From Amborella trichopoda (Eukaryota; Streptophyta; Magnoliopsida; Amborellales; Amborellaceae), in contig NW_006499431.1 of assembly GCF_000471905.2 (NCBI RefSeq), positions 472,468 to 536,467 on the forward strand: a stretch of 64,000 bases of DNA, given 5' to 3'. The translations under genes were made by a program, and so were the position numbers. Positions within the stretch are counted from its first letter, which is position 1. Each line of letters starts with the position of its first letter. This document shows, piece by piece, positions 11,441 through 21,960 of the stretch. The notes beneath the pieces are model-generated. The model was given only the letters and a program-made list of their open reading frames with translations, did no database searches and was not told the DNA's origin.

Positions 11441-11639
11441 TCTCTCCCACCTCTCATTTATCCACCCTCATCTCATTACTTCTTTATTCTATCTCTTCAC
11501 TCATCTCTTCTCTCACCCTGATCACTCGAGTTAGTGTCCTCCTGATATAATTTCTTAGGGTTTTAACACTTGGGCTACTCTAATCACTAGTCCACATAGT
11601 GTTTTGAGTCCTAAGAAATTTATATTATCTTGCGCTTAA

Positions 11640-11910
11640 CCACTCGGGCTGAGGTCCTCTTGAGATAGTTTCCTTAAAAAGAGTTCTAACCCTTGAACTT
11701 CTCTAACCATTGTTTCCTTGAACTTCTCTAACCACTCGGGCTGGGGTCCTCCTGAGATAGTTTCCTTAAAAAGAGTTCTAACCCTTGAACTTCTCTAACC
11801 ATTGTTTCCTTGAACTTCTCTAACCCTTGAACTTCTCTAACCACTCGGGCTGGGGTCCTCCTGAGATAGTTTCCTTAAACAGATTTCTAACCCTTGAACT
11901 TCTCTAACCC
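11640..11910. repeat. tandem repeat, about 108-bp unit, 2.5 copies
   Basis: The block ACCACTCGGGCTGGGGTCC then TCCTGAGATAGTTTCC and CCTTGAACTTCTCTAACC repeats nearly unchanged, with a diverged copy upstream at about 11520-11660. It lies within the 8726-12655 insertion. Confidence 0.8.
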
Positions 11911-12655
11911 TTTTTCGGGTTGTGAGAGATTTCTATATATTACATTCTCTTTCATTCTATTATCTCTCTCTCTCTAGGGTTACTTTTAGGGGGGCTCTTT
12001 GGGTTAGTGACATAGTCATAGGCTAAGATCCGCGACTCCACTTCCCGAACCCTTTGGGCACCATGGCTTCGAGCCTAGCACCTTCCCTTGTCTCCGGTAA
12101 TACGTCTTGGGAGAGGTTACGCCAGCAGGTTGCCCAATTCTCGGGTCATCCCCGCACTTCTTCTATCTCATCATCATCTTCTTCTTCTTATCTCTAAACT
12201 AAGCCATCATCAATTCACTCTTATTGTTCTCTTTCTTATCTATTTTTTCTTCTTCTCTGCCACTCAAGCCTTTAAAGACTAGAACCACTATCCCATATGT
12301 GCATTAGGAGGAGGTTACCATACGCGAATTCTACTAGCAATCTTTTAGTAAGATTTCAAGTGAGATATTAATTTTTGAGGGGGCCTAATTCATACCACGC
12401 CATTGGACAGCCGTAAGGCTTTTGTAATTGATCTAAGAGGGCTACAACCCGGACGCGTCCCACAAACTCAATCGGTGAGGTAGGTGTTTGAGTCCACCTC
12501 TTGACCGCTTTAAAATCCTCTCACTATTGGAATACCTATCCGCACATGGCACGCGAGTGCACACACGCGTGTGGGTCGAGCGGTTGTTCGAGAGGGTGTT
12601 CATCAAGCCTGGTTCCCCGAAGGAGCCTGAACGACAATAAATCCAAGCCCAACCA

Positions 12656-12660
12656 CATAT
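12656..12660 (+). repeat. target-site duplication CATAT, right copy
   Basis: Pairs with 8721-8725. The next codons read ATC AAT AGA TTA ATC TTT CTT GGA, which restores the integrase frame. Confidence 0.8.
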
Positions 12661-13535
12661 CAATAGATTAATCTTTCTTGGATACTCCTCTACTAAAAAT
12701 AAATACAAATATTATGTTCCCACCACTAGAAAAAAAGTGTGTTTCCAGATATGCTTAGTTTGTTAAAATTGAGTTCTATTTCCAGGACAAATTGGAGAGT
12801 GATTTGAAAAATAGGTCTCAGGGGCAGTTTTAAAGAGGACATTTGGCCTTGCCTCATATTAGTACCAATGATGAGTCAAACATACTCGGAACAAGTCATG
12901 ATGATCCAGCCGAAGCTGAATATACCTCTGAAACTCACTATGTTGATTTAGAAGAAGACTCCGCCGTGGCCCCACTTGATCCCCCCATGCGTAGGTGGTC
13001 TTTTAGGCTTTAAGATTTTTATACTTACTATGCAATTTCTTATCATGTTCGTAATCATATTTCTTATGAAAAAATCTCTCCTGACTACTTTGTTTTTTTA
13101 GTTCTATTTCTAATAATTCCGAGCCAACAATTTTCAAAATGTTATTTCTCAACCTATGTGAAGGAAGGTCATGAAAGAGGAGCTTTAGGCATTTAACAAA
13201 AACCATACATGACACATTGTCAAGTTACCTAAAGGGAAAAAAGCAGTTGGGTGTAATTGGGTTTTTAAAATCAAATGCAATAGTGATGGATCTATTGAGA
13301 GACATAAGGCCAGGTTGGTGGCCAAATAATTTACCCAAACTTATGGAGTAGACCAGTTGCCAAGATGAATATTGTTCAAGTTATTTTATCTATCGAGTCA
13401 ATTGTGGGTGGTCTCTGCATTATATGGACATTAAAAATGTATTATTACATGGTGACCTTGAAAAAGAAGTCTATATGAGTCTTTCTCCAGGCTACCCCAA
13501 AGAAAAGGAGAAAAAACATGTTTGTAAATTAAACA
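12661..13535 (+). pseudogene. copia A integrase C-terminus to start of reverse transcriptase
   Basis: After the insertion the frame gives IFLGYSSTKNKYKYY, then degenerate pieces including VCFQICL, RRSFRL, WVFKIKCNSDG, ERHKARLVA and QATPKK. Many stops and frameshifts, but the order matches copia pol. Confidence 0.6.
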
Positions 13536-14250
13536 AGGCTTTTGTACGGTCTTAAACAATCACCCTATACATGGTATGTCAAACTCAACTCGGCCTTGAT
13601 GAATATCGGGTTTCTTAGAAGTTCGACTAATTCTTCGATGTTCGTAAAAAGGGAAACTTATGGTACAATAGTTATATTCTTTTATGTTGATGATATTATC
13701 ATTATATGTGATGATAAAGAAAGAATCATGAAGCTTAAAAATTATCTTCATAATGAATTGGACATCAATGATCTAGGTCAACTAAAGTATTTTCTTGGCA
13801 TTGAAGTAGCATAAAATAGACTCTTCATTTTTCAAATGAAATATGTCTTAGATTTATTGAAAGAAACTCAAAAAATGGGAATCCAACCCGTTAACACCCA
13901 TATTGATCTTAATTGCAAGCTTAATTTAACTGATGGTAAACCACTTGAAGATGTGGGCCGCTTTCAGATACTTGTGGGTAAATGGATTTACTCCGTAACA
14001 CAACCATACATAATGCATGTAGTTCGTCTTATGAGCTAATTTATGCATGCTCCTAGATCATATCATATGAAAGTTGTTAATAGGATTCTCAGATATCTCA
14101 AATCTTCACCTGGTAGAGGTATTTGGATGAAGCAAAATGATCACACTAATATTATTGGCTATTATGATGCTGATTGGGTAGGTAACCCAATTGATAGGAA
14201 GTCCACCACTGGCTATTGTACATTAGTTGGAGGGAACATAGTCACTTAGA
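13536..14250 (+). pseudogene. copia A reverse transcriptase and RNase H remnant
   Basis: LLYGLKQSPYTWYVKLN (the copia YGLKQSPR.W motif) is followed by IFFYVDDIIIICDD, which keeps the catalytic YVDD, and LGQLKYFLGIEVA. A stop at 13812 separates YVLDLLKETQKMG. After another stop at 14037 comes NRILRYLKSSPGRG and DADWVGNPIDRKSTTGYC, the RNase H segment. The downstream EYRDMAATTSELIWLKSL-like region is frame-shifted. A stop lies between blocks that are normally continuous, so this is a pseudogene. Confidence 0.85.
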
Positions 14251-14630
14251 AAAGCAAAAAATAAAATGAGTTTCCCTATCTATTGCAGGGGCCAAATATA
14301 GAGATATGGCTGCAACTACAAGTGAATTAATATGGCTGAAATCACTTTTTCAAGATATAGGGTTCGAAACGATCAATCCAATAGAGATGTTATGTGATAT
14401 CAAGCAGTTATGCATATAGCTTCCAATCCAATCTTTTATGAAATAACTAAGTATATAGAAGTTGATTATCACTTTGTGAAAGAGCATGTTTAGTAAAAAA
14501 ATATTACTACTACTTATGTTTGAAGTGAAGATCAACTTACAGACATGTTTACTAAAACTATTGCAAAGACAAAGTTCTATTAGATATTGTCCAAGTTGGC
14601 CTCCATGGATATCTACGCACCAACTTGGAC

Positions 14631-14893
14631 TGTTGATGGATAGTAGCAAGATATTGACTTTCTTATTTTGTAGTATTACAAGCTATTGAGTTTTCTACTT
14701 TATAGGATTACACTTGTAATAAGATGTATTTTTATGAAAGCAAAATTGTATATCTATAAATCTCTGGTAAACCAGAGTAATCACTACGAATGAGAGACCG
14801 GTTTACCTTTGTGGACATAGTTCGAAGTGTGTATATGCCTTATCGATCCATTTCTTTCTCCCTCTTCTTTATATATTTTACTACAATTTTACA
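14631..14893 (+). repeat. 3' LTR of copia element A
   Basis: Begins TGTTGATGGATAG and ends CAATTTTACA, and is similar along its length to 3210-3461. It follows the TATCTACGCACCAACTTGGA segment typical of the end of copia internal regions. Confidence 0.85.
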
Positions 14894-15780
14894 ATTACAT
14901 ACCAAATTCAGCCCTACGTTGTAAAATAAAACAAAAATATATACACTTGATAACAATAATATGCCAATCTCCTAATACATGAAAAACACCAATTTTTTCA
15001 CAAAGAACTCATATCGTGGGAAGCAATATGTAATGAGGTAACAAATACTAAGCATATACAAAAACTCTCAAAGGAATATGGTTCTCAATGTGAAATACAC
15101 AAAGAGGAGAGAAAGTGGAAGAAAGTGATGTGTGGTGATTAATAAGAGTTTGTGGGATGATGGTCTCTAATGTGGAAGAAAAACTTTGGGCATAATAACA
15201 ATTCAAAAAATGAACTTTGGGATCCAAAAGGAGCTAAAATACTTACTGATTTTCTCATAAGAAGTGCAGTAAAAATTCAGCAAAAATGGTGAAGCATAAA
15301 AGTTCAAATGATGTCAAGACAAGGTATGATCAATTAGATATGAAGGCAAGGCATGCATAATAACATAAACTAGACATCTAGCAATCAATGAAATGGACCA
15401 AGGATGTTGTTATACCTTAATGTAATCAAGAAGGGAAAACATGAGTCCTTGAGCTTGGCTTGGATAAATGGATGACTCCTTGTTGCCTAGAGACCATGCC
15501 CCTCCTTGTAGGGGAAGTATAGAAACATTTCCCCTTATAATTTAGGGTTTCTTATATGTGAGAGCTGGGGTTTTATGAGGGTTAAGTAGCAGGCCGGTCT
15601 AAGAGATTTGATTGGCTGCATTTTCTATATTTAATATAGGTCATTCATTTAAGGAACTCCACATCCGTTGATTGGCTGGCTTATCTATAATTAATATAGT
15701 CATTTATTTAAGGAATCTAACTCCACATCCGTTTACAAGCTCTCACTGATCGGTTGTTGTGATCAGTTCACTATTATCCT
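14894..15780. other. no gene recognised
   Basis: AT-rich sequence without a recognisable domain. A diverged direct repeat (GATTGGCTGCATTTTCTATA / GATTGGCTGGCTTATCTATA, each followed by ATTAATATAG and AAGGAA.T..ACTCCACATC) lies around 15610-15730. Confidence 0.5.
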
Positions 15781-15789
15781 CACTGTGAG

Positions 15790-16290
15790 AATTGATGTAT
15801 TGTATTATGATGAAATAGATCTGTTAAGGTAGAGTCAAAATGACAACTTCGGAGGGCCGAAGGGCCAAAGGACTTGAGGCCCAGAGGACTGTCTGGCGCG
15901 GGTAGACTCAGTTGACTCGGCCCCTGAGGAAAAATTTGGATATATCCATACATGGGATTCAATATATCTGGGACTTGATATATATCCTACAAGGGCATTT
16001 CGGTAATTTGCATCATCTATCTAGGACTCGATATATATTGTTGCAATATTTTAAGGTCAAGGGAAAAATACATATCTCTTTGTAATTAAAGAAAACAAAG
16101 AGGCGTAAGAAAGAGAGCGATTGTAACCCTATTCTCCATTGCCAGTAAATAAGCTCTCATATCCCGTGGACGTAGGCACGTTGCCGAACTACGTATATCT
16201 TTGTGTTGTGGTTGGTTGTCTATTTCTTTTGTGTTTGTTTCTTCTTTCTTGTTTGTGCAGACTGCTTTTCGTTACTACACGCACATGTGA
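15790..16290 (+). mobile_element. probable copia solo LTR; ends approximate
   Basis: Contains CCCGTGGACGTAGGCACG followed by TTGCCGAACTACGTATATC and a T-rich TTTCTTCTTTCTTGTTTGTG, the downstream part of many plant copia LTRs and comparable to the motif in the LTR at 3210-3461. A possible start is TGTTAAGGTAGAG at 15821. No primer site or pol remnant follows. I could not find a convincing target duplication. Confidence 0.45.
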
Positions 16291-16824
16291 CAATTAATTT
16301 CCACATTATCTCATAAGAAAAATCAAACTTCAAATTTGATGCTATACTAAAATGCCCATGCTTCTGTACACATATAGCCATTATTTTAAGTATTATTACA
16401 ATTTCACCTAAAAGTTCCCTTAATTACTACTCCACCCATTTTATATCCATTATTACAAAATTTTGTCAATATTTGAAAAAATAACCCAATTACCCTTTTT
16501 GGATTTTCCAAATTCGAAATTTATTTGTGTATGAACTAAGTATGATTGAATTTTTCAGATATTCAAAATCCCAAAACTTTTTATTTGCAAAAACAAAATC
16601 TACAATTTCGGAGTGAAATTTTTTTTCCCAAAATTAAAATCGATAAATGATACTCAACCAATAAGATGTGTAAAATCACTCCATAAATATTTTATATTCT
16701 ACGCCAATAAAAAAAAAAAATTGTAAGCACAAACCTTTTCAAATGTTTGTTCTTTTAAAAAATCCACAATTTACTCTCATCAAAATTTCGAAAACTCAAC
16801 ATTTGCTCTTTCAAAATTGGCTAC

Positions 16825-17055
16825 ACACAATTTCGGACCTTTAAGGTCCGAAATAGTTTATGGACATTGAAGGTCCAAAATGGTTTTTATTTTGGATAAT
16901 AAAGATCAGAAAATAAGGAAATCTCAGACTTTGATAATATGTATTTTTTATTATTATTTTGGATCTTAAAGATCAAAAAATTAGGGCAATTTCAGACCTT
17001 GAAATCCGAATTATTTTTTTATTTTAGATCATAAAGATCCAAAAATAAGGCATTT
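16825..17055. repeat. imperfect tandem repeat of a GGACCTTTAAGGTCC-like palindrome
   Basis: Near-palindromic blocks recur every 50-80 bp: GGACCTTTAAGGTCCGAAAT, GACATTGAAGGTCCAAAAT, GATAATAAAGATCAGAAAAT, GATCTTAAAGATCAAAAAAT, GACCTTGAAATCCGAA and GATCATAAAGATCCAAAAAT. The same motif (GACCTTCAAGGTCCGAAGT) flanks the hAT MITE near 43.9-44.5 kb, so this is a dispersed family. Confidence 0.6.
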
Positions 17056-17059
17056 TTGG

Positions 17060-17934
17060 GGAAAAAATTGGGGCTCCTAGAAGCGTGTATACTTGTAATA
17101 TCCAAAATTTTGATTGTAATAAGTGAAAAATTTAGGTAAAGTTGTAATAATATTCATATGTGTAATTTTCTCTAAAATATATAAAAGAAAAATAAAGAAA
17201 GATATGCCTCTTAATTCACTGTCTTTTCACTCTATCTGAATTATGTTCATTCTCTCTCATGATTTAAATAATATCCTCTCTCACTTTTATGATCACATGC
17301 CATCTCATAAGCCCATGCATCATGTCATGAGTCCATGTGACATGTCATACACATACCAATCCAAGAACATGGTTTCTTACAAAGCATATCGTGCCATCTG
17401 GGCAACACACGTATGTGCAAAACTAAATTACCAAGATAGTACAAAATAACAAGAAAAATTCCAACATGGTCCATCCGATCCCACATGTCCCGTTTGGGCA
17501 TGGGCCCATTGGTCACTTGGGCCTCATGTGGGTGTCCAAGATGTCCTCAAATGGAATTTCTTGAGAACAATTTTGAAAGACCACTATTAATATCAAAATT
17601 CAAGAGGAATCATTCTTAGTAATTTATTATTGTTTTCTATTGTTTCAGAAACCAAAAATATTTAGGAAAATAAGGATCCTTAAGTAAATTAATTTTGTCA
17701 ATATGGCCACTTCACTTGGCTAGTCGCATAACCTGAAGTCATTTTTTCGAACTTAACCATCACGACCCATGGCCCACAGTTTATGGCAAGGGTGCATGCT
17801 TGGCTCATCAAAATTAATCTGATGGATGGTTATGGCTTGGTAGTATAGTGGATTGCAAGTGGACCATCAAGAACACGCACTATTGGGAAGCATGGATACT
17901 CGGAGATAAAGGACTCATGTAATCTAGCCCGAGC

Positions 17935-17968
<34 letters not shown>

Positions 17969-20580
17969 TTCTTTTTCAATTATTTTTTTTTTTTTTACTG
18001 TTTAAATCACTTACAAGTAATCCTTTTACAATAAACAATTTCAAAAAAGAAAAAGAAAAAGAATCCAATAAAATCTCAAGAACTTGAAGCCATTCAAAAC
18101 ATTTATTTCAACAACAAAGAATAGACACTACCTAAGCTATAAAGAGCACAATAAGTAAATATTCAAGAAACAAAAGACGGTACCGGAGATTACTTCAACC
18201 GGGCTTCTTACACCCCATACCGAGTCACTACCTCTGATGGTACGAGATCAATAGTCAACCTTCAATCGTAACTAGGAAAGTAAGTTTAGGTCAAGCCAAA
18301 CCAATGGACCATGAACCCCTTTAATCATAAAACTCAACCATAGGTGAACTCCTGTTTTATAACATAGTTGAGAGGTAGTATCTCATCTACCATACCCTAA
18401 ACACAGCTCCAACATATGATGAGAGATGGGAGAGATGAGAGAACTCCAAGAGATGAAGAGAGTGGGGTGTGCCCCTTAGATTGCATAAGGGAGACATATG
18501 AAATACTTTCCAAGAGAGAGAGAGGGTTCCAAGAGTGGGGCATACCCCCTTTATGGGATGTGTGAGAGAGAGAGATAGAAAGTTTAAGTGTAGAGAATAT
18601 TAGGTAGGGTGCTCTTTTTTTTATAGTGCATCAATGGTTTTAGGGTTTTTTATGTTTTTTATGGCTTGCTTCTTCATATGAGATTGAATATGTACCTTTG
18701 ATCTCAGATGACTTGTGGGGTGAGAGATATGAGCCATTTATTCCATAGATAGACCACTAAAATCATATGAAAGGTGTTAGAACCATATATTAATTAGTCT
18801 AATTAGTATATGCTAATATTATGTTTTCTTATTTCATGCTTACGCCTTCTCACATATACCAATATTTGATTTAAAATTTCCTTAAGGCATAAGCTTTCCA
18901 AAACACAAATTACGTAACCCTCAAGCTAAGAGCTTGAGCTCTTCAAAATTGGAAAGCCCTCAAGGTGGGGCGTGCCACCCTAGATGGCACATAGTGGGCC
19001 CCACCCAAATTGTCATGGTGGGTCCATATAGACTATTGGGCCTCCCATGTAATATTTATAATAAGTTTTATAATTTTAAACGTTCATAAATTCATATTTG
19101 AATAATTAAATCAATAACTCTATTTTTACAAATCCGAATTTGATAAATAAAATATCCAAAGATTTAGAAAAATTCAAATAACAATTTTAAAAATTAAATA
19201 TCATTAAAACAAACATAATTAAATAGTTTAATGGGAAAATGATTTATATGGCTTATGAATAAATATACACTGGAGACTCCACTTTCTACTGTGGACTGCA
19301 CACTTGTTTTTTCAAACCGACCCAACGCTGCCCATGACCCACAGTCCATGCAAGAGATCATTAATAGGTCGCCAAAGTGTAGCCAATAATAAATGTGTTG
19401 TACTCTCAGTCTATGGATTTTAGGCTCTCCCCTAGAGACGAAACCAAGGTCACCCAAACCTGATGCAATCTATTGCTCGATGATGCATTAAGATTATCTC
19501 TCTCACATGCACACTCTTCACCCTGAAAGTTGTTTTGCTTTCCCGAAACAGCTATCATTGTGCATGTCGTGTATACGGATGAGGCTTTGGCTCCGTCTCC
19601 GAAGACCTCCATCAAACACAAAGAGTCACACAGTCCATCAGCTCACTCTTTTGGGTATGCTCCGACCTCATCAAGGGATGACCTATCATAAGCGGTTTAA
19701 TTTCTATGCCCAGTAACATGGGTTTTTCCCAACTAGACTAGCCTAACTCGTAAAACACAGTTTGGTATCAGCAAACATAATTTGCTTAATATGGTTCACA
19801 CGATACTACACTCCCACTGAGTTCGTGTTCTACAATATAAATTCATTTACAAGTATTCACAAGATTTTTAATGGCAACACACACCCAACATATTCTCTCT
19901 AACACATGTGTGTGTCTCTCCGCAGTGGATCGAGTTCTGAAAGAGGTGTTCGCACACATGACGTAAGGGCCCACTGTTATGAATTTAGCTTATGTCCTCT
20001 CGTAGCATTAGTAGTAAAAAAAGAAGATTGTAACTCAGCTGTCCCCTTATAGGGAACAAATTTGTTTAGAAGTGAATCCGTACTCCTGGGATCGTGGGTA
20101 TGTTTGGGAGAAAACCTTTTAATACTAAGAAGAAAAGATAAATAAATTATTTGTAGTAAGTGGAGTAAGGGGTTAAGCAAGAAGCATACAAATATATCTC
20201 TTTATTCTTATACCTAGGTGGAGACAATAAATTTCTTCATGAATCAAAGCTAAATTACCCTTATTGAAAATATAACCTAGAGTTTCACATAAATCAAATT
20301 AATGACCTTTTAAATGCAAAAATTAAAATAAACATGATCATAAAGAGAAATGATCTCTCTTCACAGTCCTCGGCAGGAAACCTAGAGAGTGGACATGCCA
20401 AGTTGAAGTTAACGTCTTTTTGGTCTAGGGGGGTGATCGTATGAGAGCAGTTGAGATCAAATCAAAGCGTGCTTTTATAATATCGGATGGATATAGATAT
20501 ACCTAGGTGTATGTGAAGGATGAGTTATGGTGTATGGGTGATATGAAGCCTAGATGGGGGGTAGTGTTTTTGAAGGCCTA
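17060..20580. other. long gene-free stretch
   Basis: No protein domain is recognisable on either strand. A (TA)n microsatellite occupies about 17937-17967. The region 18400-18600 is GA-rich (AGAGAGAGAG runs). Frames of 60-90 codons near 19.2-19.7 kb overlap on opposite strands and match nothing I recognise. Confidence 0.5.
17937..17967. repeat. (TA)n microsatellite
   Basis: About 15 uninterrupted AT/TA units followed by a T-rich tract. Confidence 0.95.
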
Positions 20581-20599
20581 AAATTTGATAGCTTCGACT

Positions 20600-21960
20600 A
20601 GGTAAAACCAGTGCTTAAACAATCAAATCAACCGATTCGGAAAGAAAATTGTCTAGAGCGACTCGGATCCCGAAATATATCGGGATCCGTAAGAACCAGA
20701 TTTTTCCAAATTAATTTACAATAAGAGTCGTATCGGTAAAACAAGTGTTTAAAAAATCAAATCACCTGATCCAGAATGAAAATCGTCTAAAGAGATCCGA
20801 ATCCCAAAATATATCAGGATCCGTAAGAACTGGATTTTTCCGAATTAATTTATAATAAGAGTCATCGTACTCATAGATCCCCTAACTTTATCGTTTCCAT
20901 CTCATACAACATCATTAATAACCCTGGCCCTCCCATTCATCGTTTCAATCACATAATAACGTCATTTGTACCTTGGGCCCTATCATCACACAACAACATC
21001 ATTGGTACCCGGGCCCTCCTTCTGCACACGTTGGCCGTCATTGTTGTGGTACCCTGGGCCCTCCCTATGCACACGTTGGCAGCCATTGCTATTAACCTCC
21101 CCACAAAGTCAACGACTAATATCATTGGTACCCACAATAAATCAAATCACTCGATCCGGAACGAAAATTGTCTAGAGCAATCCGAATCTCGAAATATATT
21201 GGGATCCGTAAGAACCCGATTTTTCCAAATTAATTTATAATAAGAGTCACCGTACTCGTAGGCCCCCCAACTTCAACTTTTCCATCACATACAACATCAT
21301 TTGTACCCCGGGCCCTGTCATCACACGACAATATCATTGGTACCCTGGGCCGTCCGTCTGCACACGTCAGCTGCCATTGCTGTCAGCCTCCCCACAAAGT
21401 CAACAACCAACATCATTGGTACCCACAAAAAAATCAAATCACCCGATTCGAAACAAAAATCGTCTAAGTGATCCAAATCTCGAAACACACCGAGGTCCGT
21501 AAGAACCAGATTTTTCCAAATTAATTTATAATAAGAGTCGTCGTACTCGTAGGACCCCAACTTCATCGTTTCCATCACATGCCCTCCCTTTGCACACGTC
21601 GGCAGCCATTGCTCCGATCCGAAATGTACCCACAAAAAATCAAATCACCCGATTCGAAATAAGAATCATCTAGAGTGATCTAGAATATCGGAATACGAAA
21701 TACATCAGGATATGTAAGAACCAAATTTCAGAGATATTGTTCCGATGGCCATTGCTCCGATCCGAAATGTACCCACAAAAAATCAAATCACCCAAATCCG
21801 AAACAAGAATCATCTTGAGTGATCTAGAATCCGAAACACAAGAAAGAAACATCTTGAGTGATCTAGAATCCCAAATACAAGAATCATCTTCAGGGATCTA
21901 GAATCCCAAATACATATAAAGTACCAAATTTCGGAGATATAATTCCAAATTAATTTACAA
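20600..21960. repeat. array of diverged direct repeats, at least five copies
   Basis: A block starting AATCAAATCACCCGATTCGG recurs at about 20622, 20757, 21139, 21432 and 21640, with decayed pieces to about 21930. It continues AAAATCGTCTAGAG, GAATCCCGAAATATATC, GGGATCCGTAAGAACC and AGATTTTTCCAAATTAATTT. Three copies share a downstream block with CATCACATACAACATCATT, GGTACCC.GGGCCCTCC and TGCACACGT. Spacing varies from 135 to about 380 bp, so units were gained and lost. Open frames here are by-products. Confidence 0.8.

Larger units (their letters stand above)
8726..12655. mobile_element. 3.9-kb insertion in copia A, probably a giant solo LTR (Ty3-gypsy type)
   Basis: The insert starts TGTTATACATC, ends AAGCCCAACCA and is flanked by CATAT on both sides, the TG..CA ends and 5-bp duplication expected of an LTR retrotransposon. 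It contains no retrotransposon coding frame. It has a TATA-like CTCTATATAAGCC near 10060 followed by transcript-like sequence, so the whole 3930 bp looks like one LTR left by recombination. LTRs of this size are known in Tat/Ogre-type elements; that assignment is inference. Internally it holds an ACACCCTAG microrepeat, a long CT-rich minisatellite and a ~108-bp tandem repeat. Small frames inside (for example 9669-9890) show no known domain. Confidence 0.6.
3210..14893 (+). mobile_element. Ty1-copia LTR retrotransposon A, decayed, with nested insertions
   Basis: Two diverged LTRs in direct orientation (3210-3461 and 14631-14893), a primer-binding site after the first, and remnants of gag, protease, integrase, reverse transcriptase and RNase H in Ty1-copia order between them. 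The flanking 5-mers are ATTAA (3205-3209) and ATTAC (14894-14898), consistent with a 5-bp target duplication carrying one change. The span is 11.7 kb rather than the usual ~5 kb. The excess is explained by the 3.9-kb insertion at 8726-12655, a truncated reversed copia 5' end at about 6730-7044, and probably another insertion between about 3.9 and 6.3 kb. All frames contain stops, so the element is not autonomous. Confidence 0.85.

Noticed and set aside
19194..19716. Overlapping 69-87 codon frames on both strands
   Set aside because: No known motif, no codon-level signal visible, and mutually overlapping.
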